A stretch of 64,000 nucleotides of DNA from Verrucomicrobiaceae bacterium (GTDB taxonomy: Bacteria; Verrucomicrobiota; Verrucomicrobiia; Verrucomicrobiales; DEV007): assembly GCA_004211885.1 (NCBI GenBank), contig SHBV01000001.1, positions 1 through 64,000 on the forward strand, given 5' to 3'. The position numbers were made by a program, and so were the translations under genes. Of this stretch, positions 27,806 to 35,918 are shown piece by piece. The notes beneath the pieces are model-generated. The model ran no database searches, was not told the origin of the DNA, and was given only the letters and a program-made list of their open reading frames with translations. Every line of letters begins with the position of its first letter. The stretch's first letter is position 1.

Positions 27806-29566
27806 ATGATCTTATCTTTTAGTAGATTGTTAATTGTGAGCGCATTGATGCCTTTTGCATTCATGAAAGGGGCATCTTTTGGTGCCAATAAGAAAATGAA
27901 TGTTATTCTTATCATTTGTGATGATTTGAATGATTATGTGGAAAATTTTGGTGGTCATCCTCAGGCCAGAACTCCCAATATAAAGAAACTTGCAAGGACT
28001 GGTGTTTCATTTGTGGAGGCACATTGCAACATTCCGATATGCAATCCTTCTAGGGCCAGTATGCTCACTGGCCTCTATCCACATACTTCTCGGTGCTATG
28101 GCTTTGAGCATTGGGACAAGAATGAAGTATTGAATAATTCGCGCACTATCATGGATCATTTTCGCGCTAATGGTTACTATGTTCTCGGCACAGGCAAGGT
28201 CATGCATAACCGTGACCGACGAGAATGGGAGGACTATGGTCATCCGGCAGATTACGGTCCCTTTGCCAATGATGGTGGAGAAAAAGACATTTCTCATCCT
28301 GATGTTCCATCTCCATTTGCCAAAGATTTTGGTGCTGTGGACGGTTCCTTCGGTCCATTGAAAGACCTTCAAGGAAAGATATCTGATTCAACGGGAAAGC
28401 CACTCATATGGAAGACTGGCAACTGGAAGACAAAAAGAGAACTACGATATATCTCAGATAAGGATAGGGACTCGACGGGTGATGAACTTAATGCTCAATG
28501 GGCCCTTGAAAAACTCAAGTCCCTTTCAAAAAGTTCCAGTGAACGCCCATTTTTTATGGGAGTTGGTTTTGTTCGTCCACATACCCCGCTAATCGTGCCG
28601 CAGAAGTATTTTGATATGTTTCCTTTAGAGACCATTTCCTTGCCAAAGATTAGGGACCAGGACGCTACTGACACATTCAAGCATACACTTAATTCAAATG
28701 AAGATGATAGGGGAGGTGATCGTGGAACAAAAATGCACGATTCGTTGGTAAGTTCGTTCCAAGGTGATAAGGAACTTGCTCTGAAAAAGTTCATCCAGGC
28801 TTACCTTGCAAGTATTGCTTCGATAGATGAACTGATAGGCAAAGTTATTGATTTTATTGATAAGTCTTCACTAAAAGATAATACGATCATTGTTTTTACT
28901 AGTGATCATGGATGGGGAATGGGCGAAAAAGGATATCTTTATAAAAATTCCCTGTGGCAGGAAAGTACTCGAGTTCCCTTAATTATCCGCTCTCCTGGAT
29001 CTTCTAGTGCGGGGGCTTCATGCGATGTCCCGGTTTCACTCGTTGATCTTTATCCGACCCTTCTTGAGCTATGTGAATTACCAAATAATACTATGAAAAA
29101 TTCAAAGGGCCGTCCCTTAGACGGACACAGCCTTGTGTCGTTACTTAGAGAGCCGAGGACCGGACAATGGGCCGGACCCAAGGCAGCACTAACAGCGTTA
29201 TATAAATGGTCACAAAATTATATTCCTAATGAGCAGAGTTATTCACTGAGGAGTAAACGTTGGCGTTATATACACTACGCTAATGGCAAAGAGGAGCTCT
29301 ATAATGTTAATGAGGACCCCCAAGAGTGGAATAATTTGGCATATAAATCTGAGCATGGGCCTTTACTCAGGACTTTAAAAAATCAGCTATTTGATAGAAT
29401 CTCTCATTCAGAGCCTTCTGCTTCAAATAAGGAAATTAAAAAAGACGCCGAATATTGGAAATCCAAGTTCTTTGAAAAGTACCCCGAAGCGGATACAGAT
29501 AAGAACGGGAAGTTGTCTTGGAAAGAGCACAAAATACACAAGGCAAAAATAACACCCAAAAAATAA
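27806..29566 (+). CDS. Secreted sulfatase (iduronate-2-sulfatase-like) with C-terminal EF-hand
   Basis: This is a 586-residue protein with a signal peptide. The sulfatase fold shows metal-binding NVILIICDDLNDY at ~32-44, the formylglycine site CNPSRASMLTG with Cys79 (to be oxidised by an FGE or anaerobic maturase), GTGKVMHN near 130, FVRPHTPLIVP near 255 and TSDHGWGMGEKGYLYKNSLW near 365. It resembles the iduronate-2-sulfatase/choline-sulfatase branch, thus a polysaccharide sulfatase. The end, DTDKNGKLSWKEH, is an EF-hand-type calcium loop, a small fused addition. No complete maturation enzyme is in the window. The gene lies 4 bp after the Gfo/Idh gene. Confidence 0.85.
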   Translation: MILSFSRLLIVSALMPFAFMKGASFGANKKMNVILIICDDLNDYVENFGGHPQARTPNIKKLARTGVSFVEAHCNIPICNPSRASMLTGLYPHTSRCYGFEHWDKNEVLNNSRTIMDHFRANGYYVLGTGKVMHNRDRREWEDYGHPADYGPFANDGGEKDISHPDVPSPFAKDFGAVDGSFGPLKDLQGKISDSTGKPLIWKTGNWKTKRELRYISDKDRDSTGDELNAQWALEKLKSLSKSSSERPFFMGVGFVRPHTPLIVPQKYFDMFPLETISLPKIRDQDATDTFKHTLNSNEDDRGGDRGTKMHDSLVSSFQGDKELALKKFIQAYLASIASIDELIGKVIDFIDKSSLKDNTIIVFTSDHGWGMGEKGYLYKNSLWQESTRVPLIIRSPGSSSAGASCDVPVSLVDLYPTLLELCELPNNTMKNSKGRPLDGHSLVSLLREPRTGQWAGPKAALTALYKWSQNYIPNEQSYSLRSKRWRYIHYANGKEELYNVNEDPQEWNNLAYKSEHGPLLRTLKNQLFDRISHSEPSASNKEIKKDAEYWKSKFFEKYPEADTDKNGKLSWKEHKIHKAKITPKK

Positions 29567-29671
29567 TTCAACTTAATAAAACAAGTATGGATTAATTGAG
29601 TTCCCAATTTTCCTGCCAAAGGAAATACTTACCACTTGAATTCTTAAAACAAAAAACACATTAATCATTCA

Positions 29672-30442
29672 ATGTTAAATAGGAGAGATTTTATAAGAAA
29701 TACCACAATAATGGGTTCAGGTGCCGCTGCCTTAACCAGGGCAACTGCGGAGGATCTAAAAGCTACTAAAGTTGCTGGATATGAGTATCGATTGCCAAAA
29801 TTCACTAAGAGCGAAAGACTACTTTTTATAGGAGATTCAATAACGGATATGAAATGGGGTAGAAATGAAAAGGACCGGAACCATTACCTCGGTCATAGTT
29901 ATGTCTATTTAATAGCTTCAAGATTAGGAGTTGATATGCCCGAGGCAAAACTTGAATGCTTTAATCGTGGTCAGAGCGGTAATCGAATAACCGATTTAAA
30001 GTCACGGTGGCAAAAAGACGTAATTGATATGAAACCGGACCTGCTGAGTATTCTTATAGGTGTCAATGATCGCAAAGTGAAGAAAGGCCAGACTTTTTCA
30101 TCAGACCAATGGGAATCGGATTATCGGGAAATTCTGACCAAGAGCCGGCAGTCCAATGAAAACCTTCGCATTGTTCTTCTTGATCCCTTTGTTTTAAAAT
30201 CTGGCTGGTGGATGAATAAGGGAGGTGAGTGGGACGTCAGTAGGGCTCAGATAAACAAGATGGGTCAAATTGTCTCTCAGCTAGCTAGAGATTTTGATGC
30301 AATACATGTTAAGACACAGCAAGTTTTTGATGGAGCAGCTAAGTTAGCAGGTCCCGAACAATGGATCTGGGATGGAGTCCATCCACTGCCCCAAGGACAT
30401 GAGCTCATTGCCCGGAACTGGTTAGAGCAGGTCAGCGCATAA
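29672..30442 (+). CDS. Exported SGNH/GDSL-family hydrolase
   Basis: This 256-residue protein opens with a Tat-like export signal (LNRRDFIRNTTIMGSGAAAL). SGNH blocks are complete: LLFIGDSITDMKWG near residue 50 (nucleophile Ser), FNRGQSGNRITDL near 92 (Gly block), ILIGVNDRKV near 130 (Asn) and WDGVHPLPQGHELIA near 230 (Asp and His in DGVH). This is the usual architecture of secreted esterases that deacetylate plant or algal polysaccharides. It follows the sulfatase by 105 bp on the same strand and probably removes acyl groups from the same substrate, an inference from position only. Unlike the SGNH gene at 520, it has the normal DxxH motif. Confidence 0.8.
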   Translation: MLNRRDFIRNTTIMGSGAAALTRATAEDLKATKVAGYEYRLPKFTKSERLLFIGDSITDMKWGRNEKDRNHYLGHSYVYLIASRLGVDMPEAKLECFNRGQSGNRITDLKSRWQKDVIDMKPDLLSILIGVNDRKVKKGQTFSSDQWESDYREILTKSRQSNENLRIVLLDPFVLKSGWWMNKGGEWDVSRAQINKMGQIVSQLARDFDAIHVKTQQVFDGAAKLAGPEQWIWDGVHPLPQGHELIARNWLEQVSA

Positions 30443-30509
30443 AAAATTGGTCAGATATGCTGATTAATCGGTTTTTATACTAAGATTGATTTTGTTAGGG
30501 GGTTTCTGA

Positions 30510-30538
30510 TTGCAAAATTGTAGATATTTGTCTAATAT
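30510..30538 (+). promoter_or_regulatory. Sigma-70-type promoter of the small Cys-rich lipoprotein gene
   Basis: TTGCAA (30510-30515), a 17-base spacer and TAATAT (30533-30538) match the -35/-10 layout well. They lie 10 bases before the first possible ATG at 30549, so the second ATG at 30558 may be the translated start. Confidence 0.5.
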
Positions 30539-30548
30539 CTTCGTCATT

Positions 30549-30683
30549 ATGACTCGTATGAAAAAAATTCTTATTCTTATTGGAGCAGCTGCAATGGTTG
30601 CTTTCTCATTTAGCTCTTGTGCTACAACAAATTGTTGTGGATCTGATGGTAAGTGCTGTAGTAGCGCTGAGAGTCACAAGTAA
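30549..30683 (+). CDS. Small cysteine-rich lipoprotein
   Basis: A 44-codon frame (41 if the second ATG at 30558 is used) encodes a textbook lipoprotein signal: two lysines, a hydrophobic helix (ILILIGAAAMVAF) and a lipobox FSSC with Cys24 as the acylated residue. The mature part is about 20 residues with two CC pairs (NCCGSDGKCC) and a C-terminal His. It would sit on a membrane surface and could bind a soft metal such as Cu, Zn or Hg; this is inferred from composition only. It has its own promoter and is followed by a terminator hairpin and then a ZnuA-type gene. I know of no named family. Confidence 0.65.
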   Translation: MTRMKKILILIGAAAMVAFSFSSCATTNCCGSDGKCCSSAESHK

Positions 30684-30744
30684 ATGCTAAAAGAGCACCT
30701 TCCTTTTGTTATTAGGCATTTGGAAAGCTCATAAAGATCACGAA

Positions 30745-30790
30745 ACGATCTGCGTGCCTTCTCGTGAGGGCATGCAGGTCGTTTTTTTTC
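30745..30790 (+). terminator. Intrinsic terminator or attenuator hairpin before the ZnuA-type gene
   Basis: A 14-bp stem, ACGATCTGCGTGCC pairing with GGCATGCAGGTCGT through two G-U pairs, has a 9-10-base loop and is followed directly by eight T residues. It ends transcription of the small lipoprotein gene 62 bp upstream. The T-run ends only 8 bases before the next ATG (30798), leaving no room for a separate promoter between them, so the hairpin may also control the ZnuA-type gene. Confidence 0.75.
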
Positions 30791-30797
30791 TTGGTCA

Positions 30798-31733
30798 ATG
30801 AAATTTTCGTTTTGGTGTCTTGTTCCCTTGCTTTTCCTAGTAATGGGCTGCTCACCTTCTGATGAGTCCTTAGTACTTAAGGCATCCCAAAAAGAGAACA
30901 TCCTTACTACTTTTTATCCGACCACATACTTTGCCAAATCTATTTCTGGGAACCTGATTCCTGTTGAGTGCCCTGTGCCGAGCACTGAGGATCCGATTCA
31001 TTGGCAACCATCTCGAGATTCAATCCTTAAGTATCAGTCCGCAGGCCTCATTATTCTGAATGGAGCAAACTTTGAAAAATGGGTGAATAGCGTTAACCTT
31101 CCCTTATCACGCGTCATTGAAAGTGTGAAGTTATCAAGTGAAGAATTAATTTATTACGAGGGTGTAGCTGAACATCGTCACGGTCCTGAAGGGGAGCACA
31201 CGCATGAAGGAATCGATGGCCATACCTGGCTCGATCCATTGCATGCGAAAACAGCCTGCAATAATATACTCGATTCAATGTGTGTCAGATGGCCGAAGCA
31301 CCGTGACGAGTTCCTAAAAAATCATAAAGAATTGGTATCGACACTAGATGAATTGCATGTCCGCTTAAATGCTATCGAGATGCCCCCAGCTTTTGCATCT
31401 CACCCCGCTTACAATTATCTGGCCCGGAGATATGGTTGGAACATTCGGAATCTGGACCTTGTTCCTGATGAGGCTCTTTCAGAAGAGCAGATCAAAATGA
31501 TCGGATCTTATGCGGAAGAAAAGCCAATGCGTTTATTGGTATGGGAATCTGTTCCTTTGTCTGAAAATGTTCAAAAGCTAGAAAAGCGGCTAGGTATTCG
31601 CAGTGTTGTTTTCAGTCCCTGCGAAATGATTTCTGAGGATAAACCTGAAGAAGAATCTAATTATTTGAGCCTAATGCATCAGAATATTGATGAACTTGTC
31701 ATTGCAATTGCCGGACATGACTCAGGGCAGTGA
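30798..31733 (+). CDS. ZnuA-type metal ABC transporter substrate-binding lipoprotein
   Basis: The 311-residue protein has a lipoprotein signal (lipobox VMGC, Cys18) and belongs to the cluster A-I metal-binding family. Likely ligands sit in PIHWQPSRD near residue 73, GHTWLDPLHA near 147, SHPAYNYLARRYGWN near 200 and a C-terminal acidic segment near 250. A His-rich stretch (HRHGPEGEHTHEGIDGH) precedes the second ligand, as in zinc-specific ZnuA. It would deliver Zn or Mn to a membrane permease, but no permease or ATPase gene is adjacent. The terminator-like hairpin immediately upstream suggests attenuation or read-through from the small lipoprotein gene. Confidence 0.8.
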   Translation: MKFSFWCLVPLLFLVMGCSPSDESLVLKASQKENILTTFYPTTYFAKSISGNLIPVECPVPSTEDPIHWQPSRDSILKYQSAGLIILNGANFEKWVNSVNLPLSRVIESVKLSSEELIYYEGVAEHRHGPEGEHTHEGIDGHTWLDPLHAKTACNNILDSMCVRWPKHRDEFLKNHKELVSTLDELHVRLNAIEMPPAFASHPAYNYLARRYGWNIRNLDLVPDEALSEEQIKMIGSYAEEKPMRLLVWESVPLSENVQKLEKRLGIRSVVFSPCEMISEDKPEEESNYLSLMHQNIDELVIAIAGHDSGQ

Positions 31734-31831
31734 ATAGGCCGCCAGGAGTCGTTTATTGATAGAATTCAGAGAATTTCTTCAAAAAGTCCTAAATTGTTAA
31801 TAAATCAGAAGTATATTTTTTTCAATCTGAA

Positions 31832-31860
31832 GTGACAATTTGAATTTTTTAGCATATAAT
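31832..31860 (+). promoter_or_regulatory. Sigma-70-type promoter of the HMA candidate selenoprotein gene
   Basis: GTGACA (31832-31837), exactly 17 bases, then TATAAT (31855-31860): a near-consensus promoter. Transcription would begin near 31867, giving a leader of about 37 bases to the ATG at 31904. Confidence 0.6.
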
Positions 31861-31903
31861 TTCGTCCAATTGATCGAAACTGTATAATTTATACTTATTA
31901 AAA

Positions 31904-32227
31904 ATGAAAAAATTAATCATTGCTACTATGGGCGTCTTTGCTCTTGGCCTTGGCTTTGTTGCCGCGGCTGACAAGGATGCGAAAACTACTGCGTATGTTG
32001 CGCAGATGACTGGTGTCACATGAGCAGGCTGTAAAAAGTATGTCCGTGGGGCATTACAAAAGAAGTTTAATGCGACTAACATCGTTATCACTAACGGAGA
32101 TAAGCCCAAGACTCAGAAAGTCACTTTCTCTTGTGCAAAAGCTGATATAACAAAGAAAATTGCTGTAGAAGCAATGGGTAAATCAAAGAACCGTTTCGTT
32201 GTTACTGCAATAAAGAAAAAGGGCTGA
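31904..32227 (+). CDS. Candidate selenoprotein: exported HMA-domain metal-binding protein with UxxC motif
   Basis: A 107-codon frame from ATG 31904 to TGA 32225-32227 is interrupted only by an in-frame TGA at 32021-32023 (codon 40). Residues 1-22 form a signal peptide (LIIATMGVFALGLGFVAAA). The rest has the length and pattern of a heavy-metal-associated domain: AYVAQMTGVT-[TGA]-AGC, then KKYVRGALQKKFN, a middle strand (KVTFSC) and a second helix (ADITKKIAVEAMGK). The TGA falls exactly on the first Cys of the family's GMTCxxC site, giving U-A-G-C if read as selenocysteine. The frame downstream stays clean and HMA-like, a SECIS-like hairpin follows, and promoter and terminator are intact. A nonsense mutation or sequencing error (TGC/TGT to TGA) is the alternative. 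Confidence 0.7.
32040..32054 (+). promoter_or_regulatory. SECIS-like stem-loop after the in-frame TGA
   Basis: ATGTCC-GTG-GGGCAT folds into a 6-bp stem (one G-U pair) with a GUG apical loop. The stem starts 16 nt, and the loop 22 nt, after the TGA. A weaker outer pairing of TGTA (32030-32033) with TACA (32055-32058) is possible. Bacterial SECIS elements lie in the coding region just after the UGA and carry a G near the start of a small apical loop, so position and loop fit. Short hairpins also arise by chance. Confidence 0.45.
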
Positions 32228-32273
32228 GCTCTTTTTATCTATTAAAAATTAGCTAAGCTAAATCGATCTTGTG

Positions 32274-32308
32274 AACCGGCCCCAGTATAACTGGGGCCGG
32301 TTTTTTTT
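32274..32308 (+). terminator. Strong intrinsic terminator after the HMA gene
   Basis: A perfect 12-bp stem (AACCGGCCCCAG with CTGGGGCCGGTT) around a TATAA loop runs into eight T residues. It lies 46 bases after the HMA gene stop and makes that gene a single transcription unit. Confidence 0.9.
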
Positions 32309-32326
32309 AACGGGGATGTGCATGTT

Positions 32327-34375
32327 ATGAAAATTTCTTCAATAGAAAATATCCGAATTATTAGGATAGTTGGTCTAATTATTTTGTGTGGATTATGGCA
32401 AATGCCAGGAACTGCTAGCAATGAATCCAAAATAAATGTTCGGGTCGGTGTAGCCAAGGTCGATGTGACTCCGATAGAGCCTGTAGTGCTTGCTGGGTAC
32501 GGTGGTAGGACAAAGGAATTTGATGGAATTGATACTCCTCTATGGGCTAGGTGCATGGTCATTGGGAAGAATGAACCCGCTGTAATTGTAGTTGTTGATA
32601 ATTGTGGTATCCCAGGAAAATTGAGGTCTCTCCTTGCTAAGCGTTTGTCCAAACATGGGGTACCAGAGAAGAATCTAGTTGTATCTGTGACTCATACTCA
32701 TAATGCACCAAATCTCAGAGGCTATGCGCCTATTCTTTGGGCCGGACGCGCTAGTCCAGATCAGGAAAAAGGGATCGACAATTATACTAATTATTTAATA
32801 GATAAAATGGAATCAGTGGTTGCTGAGGCCTTAAAGAGAAGAGAGCCAATGCAACTAGAATGGTCGCGGGGAACAGTTCAATTTGGAGGGAACAGAAGAA
32901 TGATCAGAGAAGGAAAATGGGCAGGTTTTGGTTTTCAGAGAAATGGCCCAGTCGATCATAGCCTTCCCGTACTTGTCGCTCGAGATGGTAAAGGAAATGC
33001 CCGGGCCGTGTGGGCTAATTATGCCTGTCATTGCACTACTGTTGGCTCCCGTAATCATGTAAGTGGTGACTGGGCCGGTTATGCAAATCAGATGATTGAG
33101 GAGGAATTTAAATCTGCTGTATCTTTAATGACTATTGGCTGTGGGGCAGATGTTGGTCCTCAGCCAAGTGGAGGTTTAGGAGATGCCAAGAAACACGGAT
33201 CAAGCATTGCTAAAGAAGTGAAGAGTTTATTGGAGAAAGAAATGATTCCTTTACCGGGTGTCACTTCTGTGACCCGCACCACTGCGAAATTGCCTTTGAA
33301 GAAACCTTTGCCGAGAAAGCATTGGGAGGATCAGAAAAGTGCAGGTAATTTCCATGGCGAGCTTGCCAAGGAAATGCTTAGTCAGCTTGATTCTAATGGT
33401 AAAATTTCTTCCGAAGTAGATTACCCTATACAGTCATGGAAATTTGGTGACCAATTAGCAATGGTTTTCCTCGCAGGTGAAGTTGTAGTTGATTACTCCG
33501 TACGACTTAACCGTGAGTTGGATTGGAAACGGTTATGGATAAGTGCTTGGTCAAATGATATGCCCGGTTATATACCGTCCAAAAGAGTATTAAAGGAAGG
33601 AGGCTATGAGGCTGAGTTTTCACAAGTCTATTATGGATTGCCGGGCCCGTACTTACCGGAAGTAGAAGATACCGTGGTGAGTGCCGTGACGGACTTACTC
33701 GAAGATGATTTTGGAGCTAAGCTAGATCAGGAAATTGCACCATTTCATCGTTTCCCTAGCCTTGAACCTGCCACTTTTAAGAGGATTACTTCGTGGCTAA
33801 AGGAGCCTAAATCGGAGAAAGATAAGGCGATTGTACAAAGGATCCGAAAACGCATTCGATCGACTGTGCCAGTTGATGCGACGATGATAAGTGGACAGGG
33901 TCAGAGGACCGAGTGGCATAATTTTTCTGGTGATTTTGTTGAAAGAACATTCATCCGCCAATCTGAGAAAGGGGTTCGCATGTCATGGACTTTTCCTTTC
34001 ATTAAAGAGAAGGGCGAGGAAACTATGACTTTGTGTTTCTTGGGTGGCCTTGGTTGGAAGGCTGAACCTGAAACGGGTGGATTTAGGATGCTCATCAATG
34101 GAAAGGACCCTATCCAATTTGATGTTACTACTAGCCCTGCCATATGGTCATCATCAGATGAGGAAATCGAACTTATTTATTTGCCTACTTGGTCATCCTC
34201 ACTTGATTCTGGCGGCTTCTTTTTCCTGCACATTCTGAAACCTGATGATCAAGAGAAAACCGATGTGAAGATTTCTGTAAGCTCAATAGGAGAAGGATCA
34301 ATGAGATGGTTTGCTTTGGATTCAGAACAGAAGATAATGAATCGCTTGAAGCAGTTAAAAGAAGCCCTTAAGTGA
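32327..34375 (+). CDS. Neutral/alkaline ceramidase-like secreted hydrolase
   Basis: The 682-residue protein (ATG at 32327; a GTG three codons earlier is possible) has a signal peptide (IIRIVGLIILCGLWQMPGTAS). The N-terminal ~430 residues follow the neutral ceramidase pattern: VGVAKVDVTPIEPVVLAGYGGR, SVTHTHNAPNL (metal ligands), WANYACHCTTVGSRNHVSGDWAGYA (His ligand and nucleophile region) and IGCGADVGP. Such enzymes cut the amide bond of ceramide, but many PVC homologues are uncharacterised. The C-terminal ~200 residues are a beta-rich domain of unknown role. It starts 19 bp after the HMA terminator and is a separate unit. Confidence 0.75.
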   Translation: MKISSIENIRIIRIVGLIILCGLWQMPGTASNESKINVRVGVAKVDVTPIEPVVLAGYGGRTKEFDGIDTPLWARCMVIGKNEPAVIVVVDNCGIPGKLRSLLAKRLSKHGVPEKNLVVSVTHTHNAPNLRGYAPILWAGRASPDQEKGIDNYTNYLIDKMESVVAEALKRREPMQLEWSRGTVQFGGNRRMIREGKWAGFGFQRNGPVDHSLPVLVARDGKGNARAVWANYACHCTTVGSRNHVSGDWAGYANQMIEEEFKSAVSLMTIGCGADVGPQPSGGLGDAKKHGSSIAKEVKSLLEKEMIPLPGVTSVTRTTAKLPLKKPLPRKHWEDQKSAGNFHGELAKEMLSQLDSNGKISSEVDYPIQSWKFGDQLAMVFLAGEVVVDYSVRLNRELDWKRLWISAWSNDMPGYIPSKRVLKEGGYEAEFSQVYYGLPGPYLPEVEDTVVSAVTDLLEDDFGAKLDQEIAPFHRFPSLEPATFKRITSWLKEPKSEKDKAIVQRIRKRIRSTVPVDATMISGQGQRTEWHNFSGDFVERTFIRQSEKGVRMSWTFPFIKEKGEETMTLCFLGGLGWKAEPETGGFRMLINGKDPIQFDVTTSPAIWSSSDEEIELIYLPTWSSSLDSGGFFFLHILKPDDQEKTDVKISVSSIGEGSMRWFALDSEQKIMNRLKQLKEALK

Positions 34376-34476
34376 ATCCTTAGTTCTTTGCTAATAGATA
34401 AGAGGATTACCTAATAGAGTTGATAATCGTAAATCAAATACTTAGTAATAAAGTTAGCTCAAACCAACTACTTTGA

Positions 34477-35841
34477 ATGAATCAAAAGATTGTATTTATT
34501 AATTTCTTGAGGATTTTAATCGTGAAGATTGTCTCCACGTTACTGCTATGCGTAAATGTGGCTGCCAATGACGGTGACGCGATACTTGCTAGTTTTGAAG
34601 ATGAGGAAACCTTAGATGGATGGGCAGTTAGTCCGGACTCAACTATCTCTGCTTCAGTGGAACAGAGCACCATTGGGGTAACCCATGGTAGTCATAGTTT
34701 AGCGATAACCCAGGACGCTAAGGGTTGGAACCAACCTGCACGGGGATCTTGGAATATAGATACCGAAGCGTCGATTGCGCTTGAGTATGCGATGACGATT
34801 GGGCCGGAATTTTTTTTATTGGAGTATGACGTTACTTTCCTGATAGACAAAATGCCGGCCAACCCAAATTGGTTTCAAACACACTTAGCGATCAGCAACG
34901 GAGGGTGGGTTCAGCCAGTTGAAAAGCTGACAAATTGGTCTCCTGCAGATGGTGATTCGATTTTCAGAGTGTCGAAACCATTATCAACCTGGCAGGTTCC
35001 CCAGACCGGGCCCTATGTATTCAATTTTTTCGTCAACTACGACGCTAACGTCATTAACGAGCCAGTGACTTTCTACATTGACAATATTCGTTTGGTGAGA
35101 ACCGGTGGGATCGCTGAGACAATGTTGTTGGATTTCGAGGACGAGACGTCCCAGGGTTGGGAATTTTCTGATAACAGTGCATTTACTGAAATTGAAGTAA
35201 CGACAGATCCTGAAGAAGTGATCAATGGAGGTGGAAACGCGAGTCTGAAGTTCACATTTTCTGAAGGAGGTTGGGCAAATGGTGCTGCACTTTACAATTA
35301 TGATAACTCGGCAATTGATGCGGGGCTAACGCTACGGATGGATTTCAAAGTAATTGATTCCGGAATCAATCAGATCTTCATGGTTTTGCAGGAGCCTGAT
35401 TCTGGTGGTTGGCATCAAAGGGATCAGTGGTTCGGGGGAAACCCATTAGAGGGGACCTTAGAGGTTGACTATAAACGTACCGGCACTGAGCCGATAAATT
35501 TGATTATTGGACGAGCCACTCAGGTCCCACTTGACCCTCTTGGAGACGTTTTTGTTGTAGTTGATAACATTCGAGTCCTAGAAGTATTACCGTATGATGC
35601 GCCGGCAGTAATTCCATTTGAAATCATTGAGATAAATTATGCCAATGATCAGATGTTGAACTTCACTTGGAATTCAGTCGAGGGCACATTCTATGCTGTA
35701 GATTCTTCAGCGGACCTTAAGAATTGGGAAGAAGTAGATGACAGCATCTTATCAGAAGGGACACGAACGACATTTACTAATTCCACTAACAATGCCGATT
35801 TTCTTTATTATCGCGTGAGGCAATTACCTGGACTTCCCTAA
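34477..35841 (+). CDS. Secreted protein with two jelly-roll-like repeats and the shared C-terminal module
   Basis: The 454-residue protein has a long N-terminal signal (FLRILIVKIVSTLLLCVNVAA). Two repeats of about 175 residues both begin with a FEDE motif (LASFEDEETLDGW and LDFEDETSQGW) and end in FYIDNIRLV / VVVDNIRVL, a layout typical of carbohydrate-binding jelly-roll domains. The last ~75 residues contain SSADLKNWEEVDDSI and end YYRVRQLPG, the same module as in the proteins at 47924 and 59102. It is probably a surface or extracellular glycan-binding protein; no catalytic motif was seen. It is not obviously co-transcribed with its neighbours. Confidence 0.6.
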   Translation: MNQKIVFINFLRILIVKIVSTLLLCVNVAANDGDAILASFEDEETLDGWAVSPDSTISASVEQSTIGVTHGSHSLAITQDAKGWNQPARGSWNIDTEASIALEYAMTIGPEFFLLEYDVTFLIDKMPANPNWFQTHLAISNGGWVQPVEKLTNWSPADGDSIFRVSKPLSTWQVPQTGPYVFNFFVNYDANVINEPVTFYIDNIRLVRTGGIAETMLLDFEDETSQGWEFSDNSAFTEIEVTTDPEEVINGGGNASLKFTFSEGGWANGAALYNYDNSAIDAGLTLRMDFKVIDSGINQIFMVLQEPDSGGWHQRDQWFGGNPLEGTLEVDYKRTGTEPINLIIGRATQVPLDPLGDVFVVVDNIRVLEVLPYDAPAVIPFEIIEINYANDQMLNFTWNSVEGTFYAVDSSADLKNWEEVDDSILSEGTRTTFTNSTNNADFLYYRVRQLPGLP

Positions 35842-35918
35842 AGGATCTTCCCGTAGTTATTATTATCAGGCCAGAACAGAATTCGATGATCTGCCGTTAT
35901 TTAGAAAATATGTATTTC

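Noticed and set aside
31849-32109. Minus-strand open frame across the HMA gene
   Set aside because: It is the antisense of the HMA signal-peptide region, has no ribosome site or recognisable domain, and would oppose a well-marked plus-strand transcription unit.
32225-32227. Second TGA of the HMA gene as another selenocysteine codon
   Set aside because: Reading through adds only a few residues before a TAA, and the HMA domain is complete; this TGA is the real stop.
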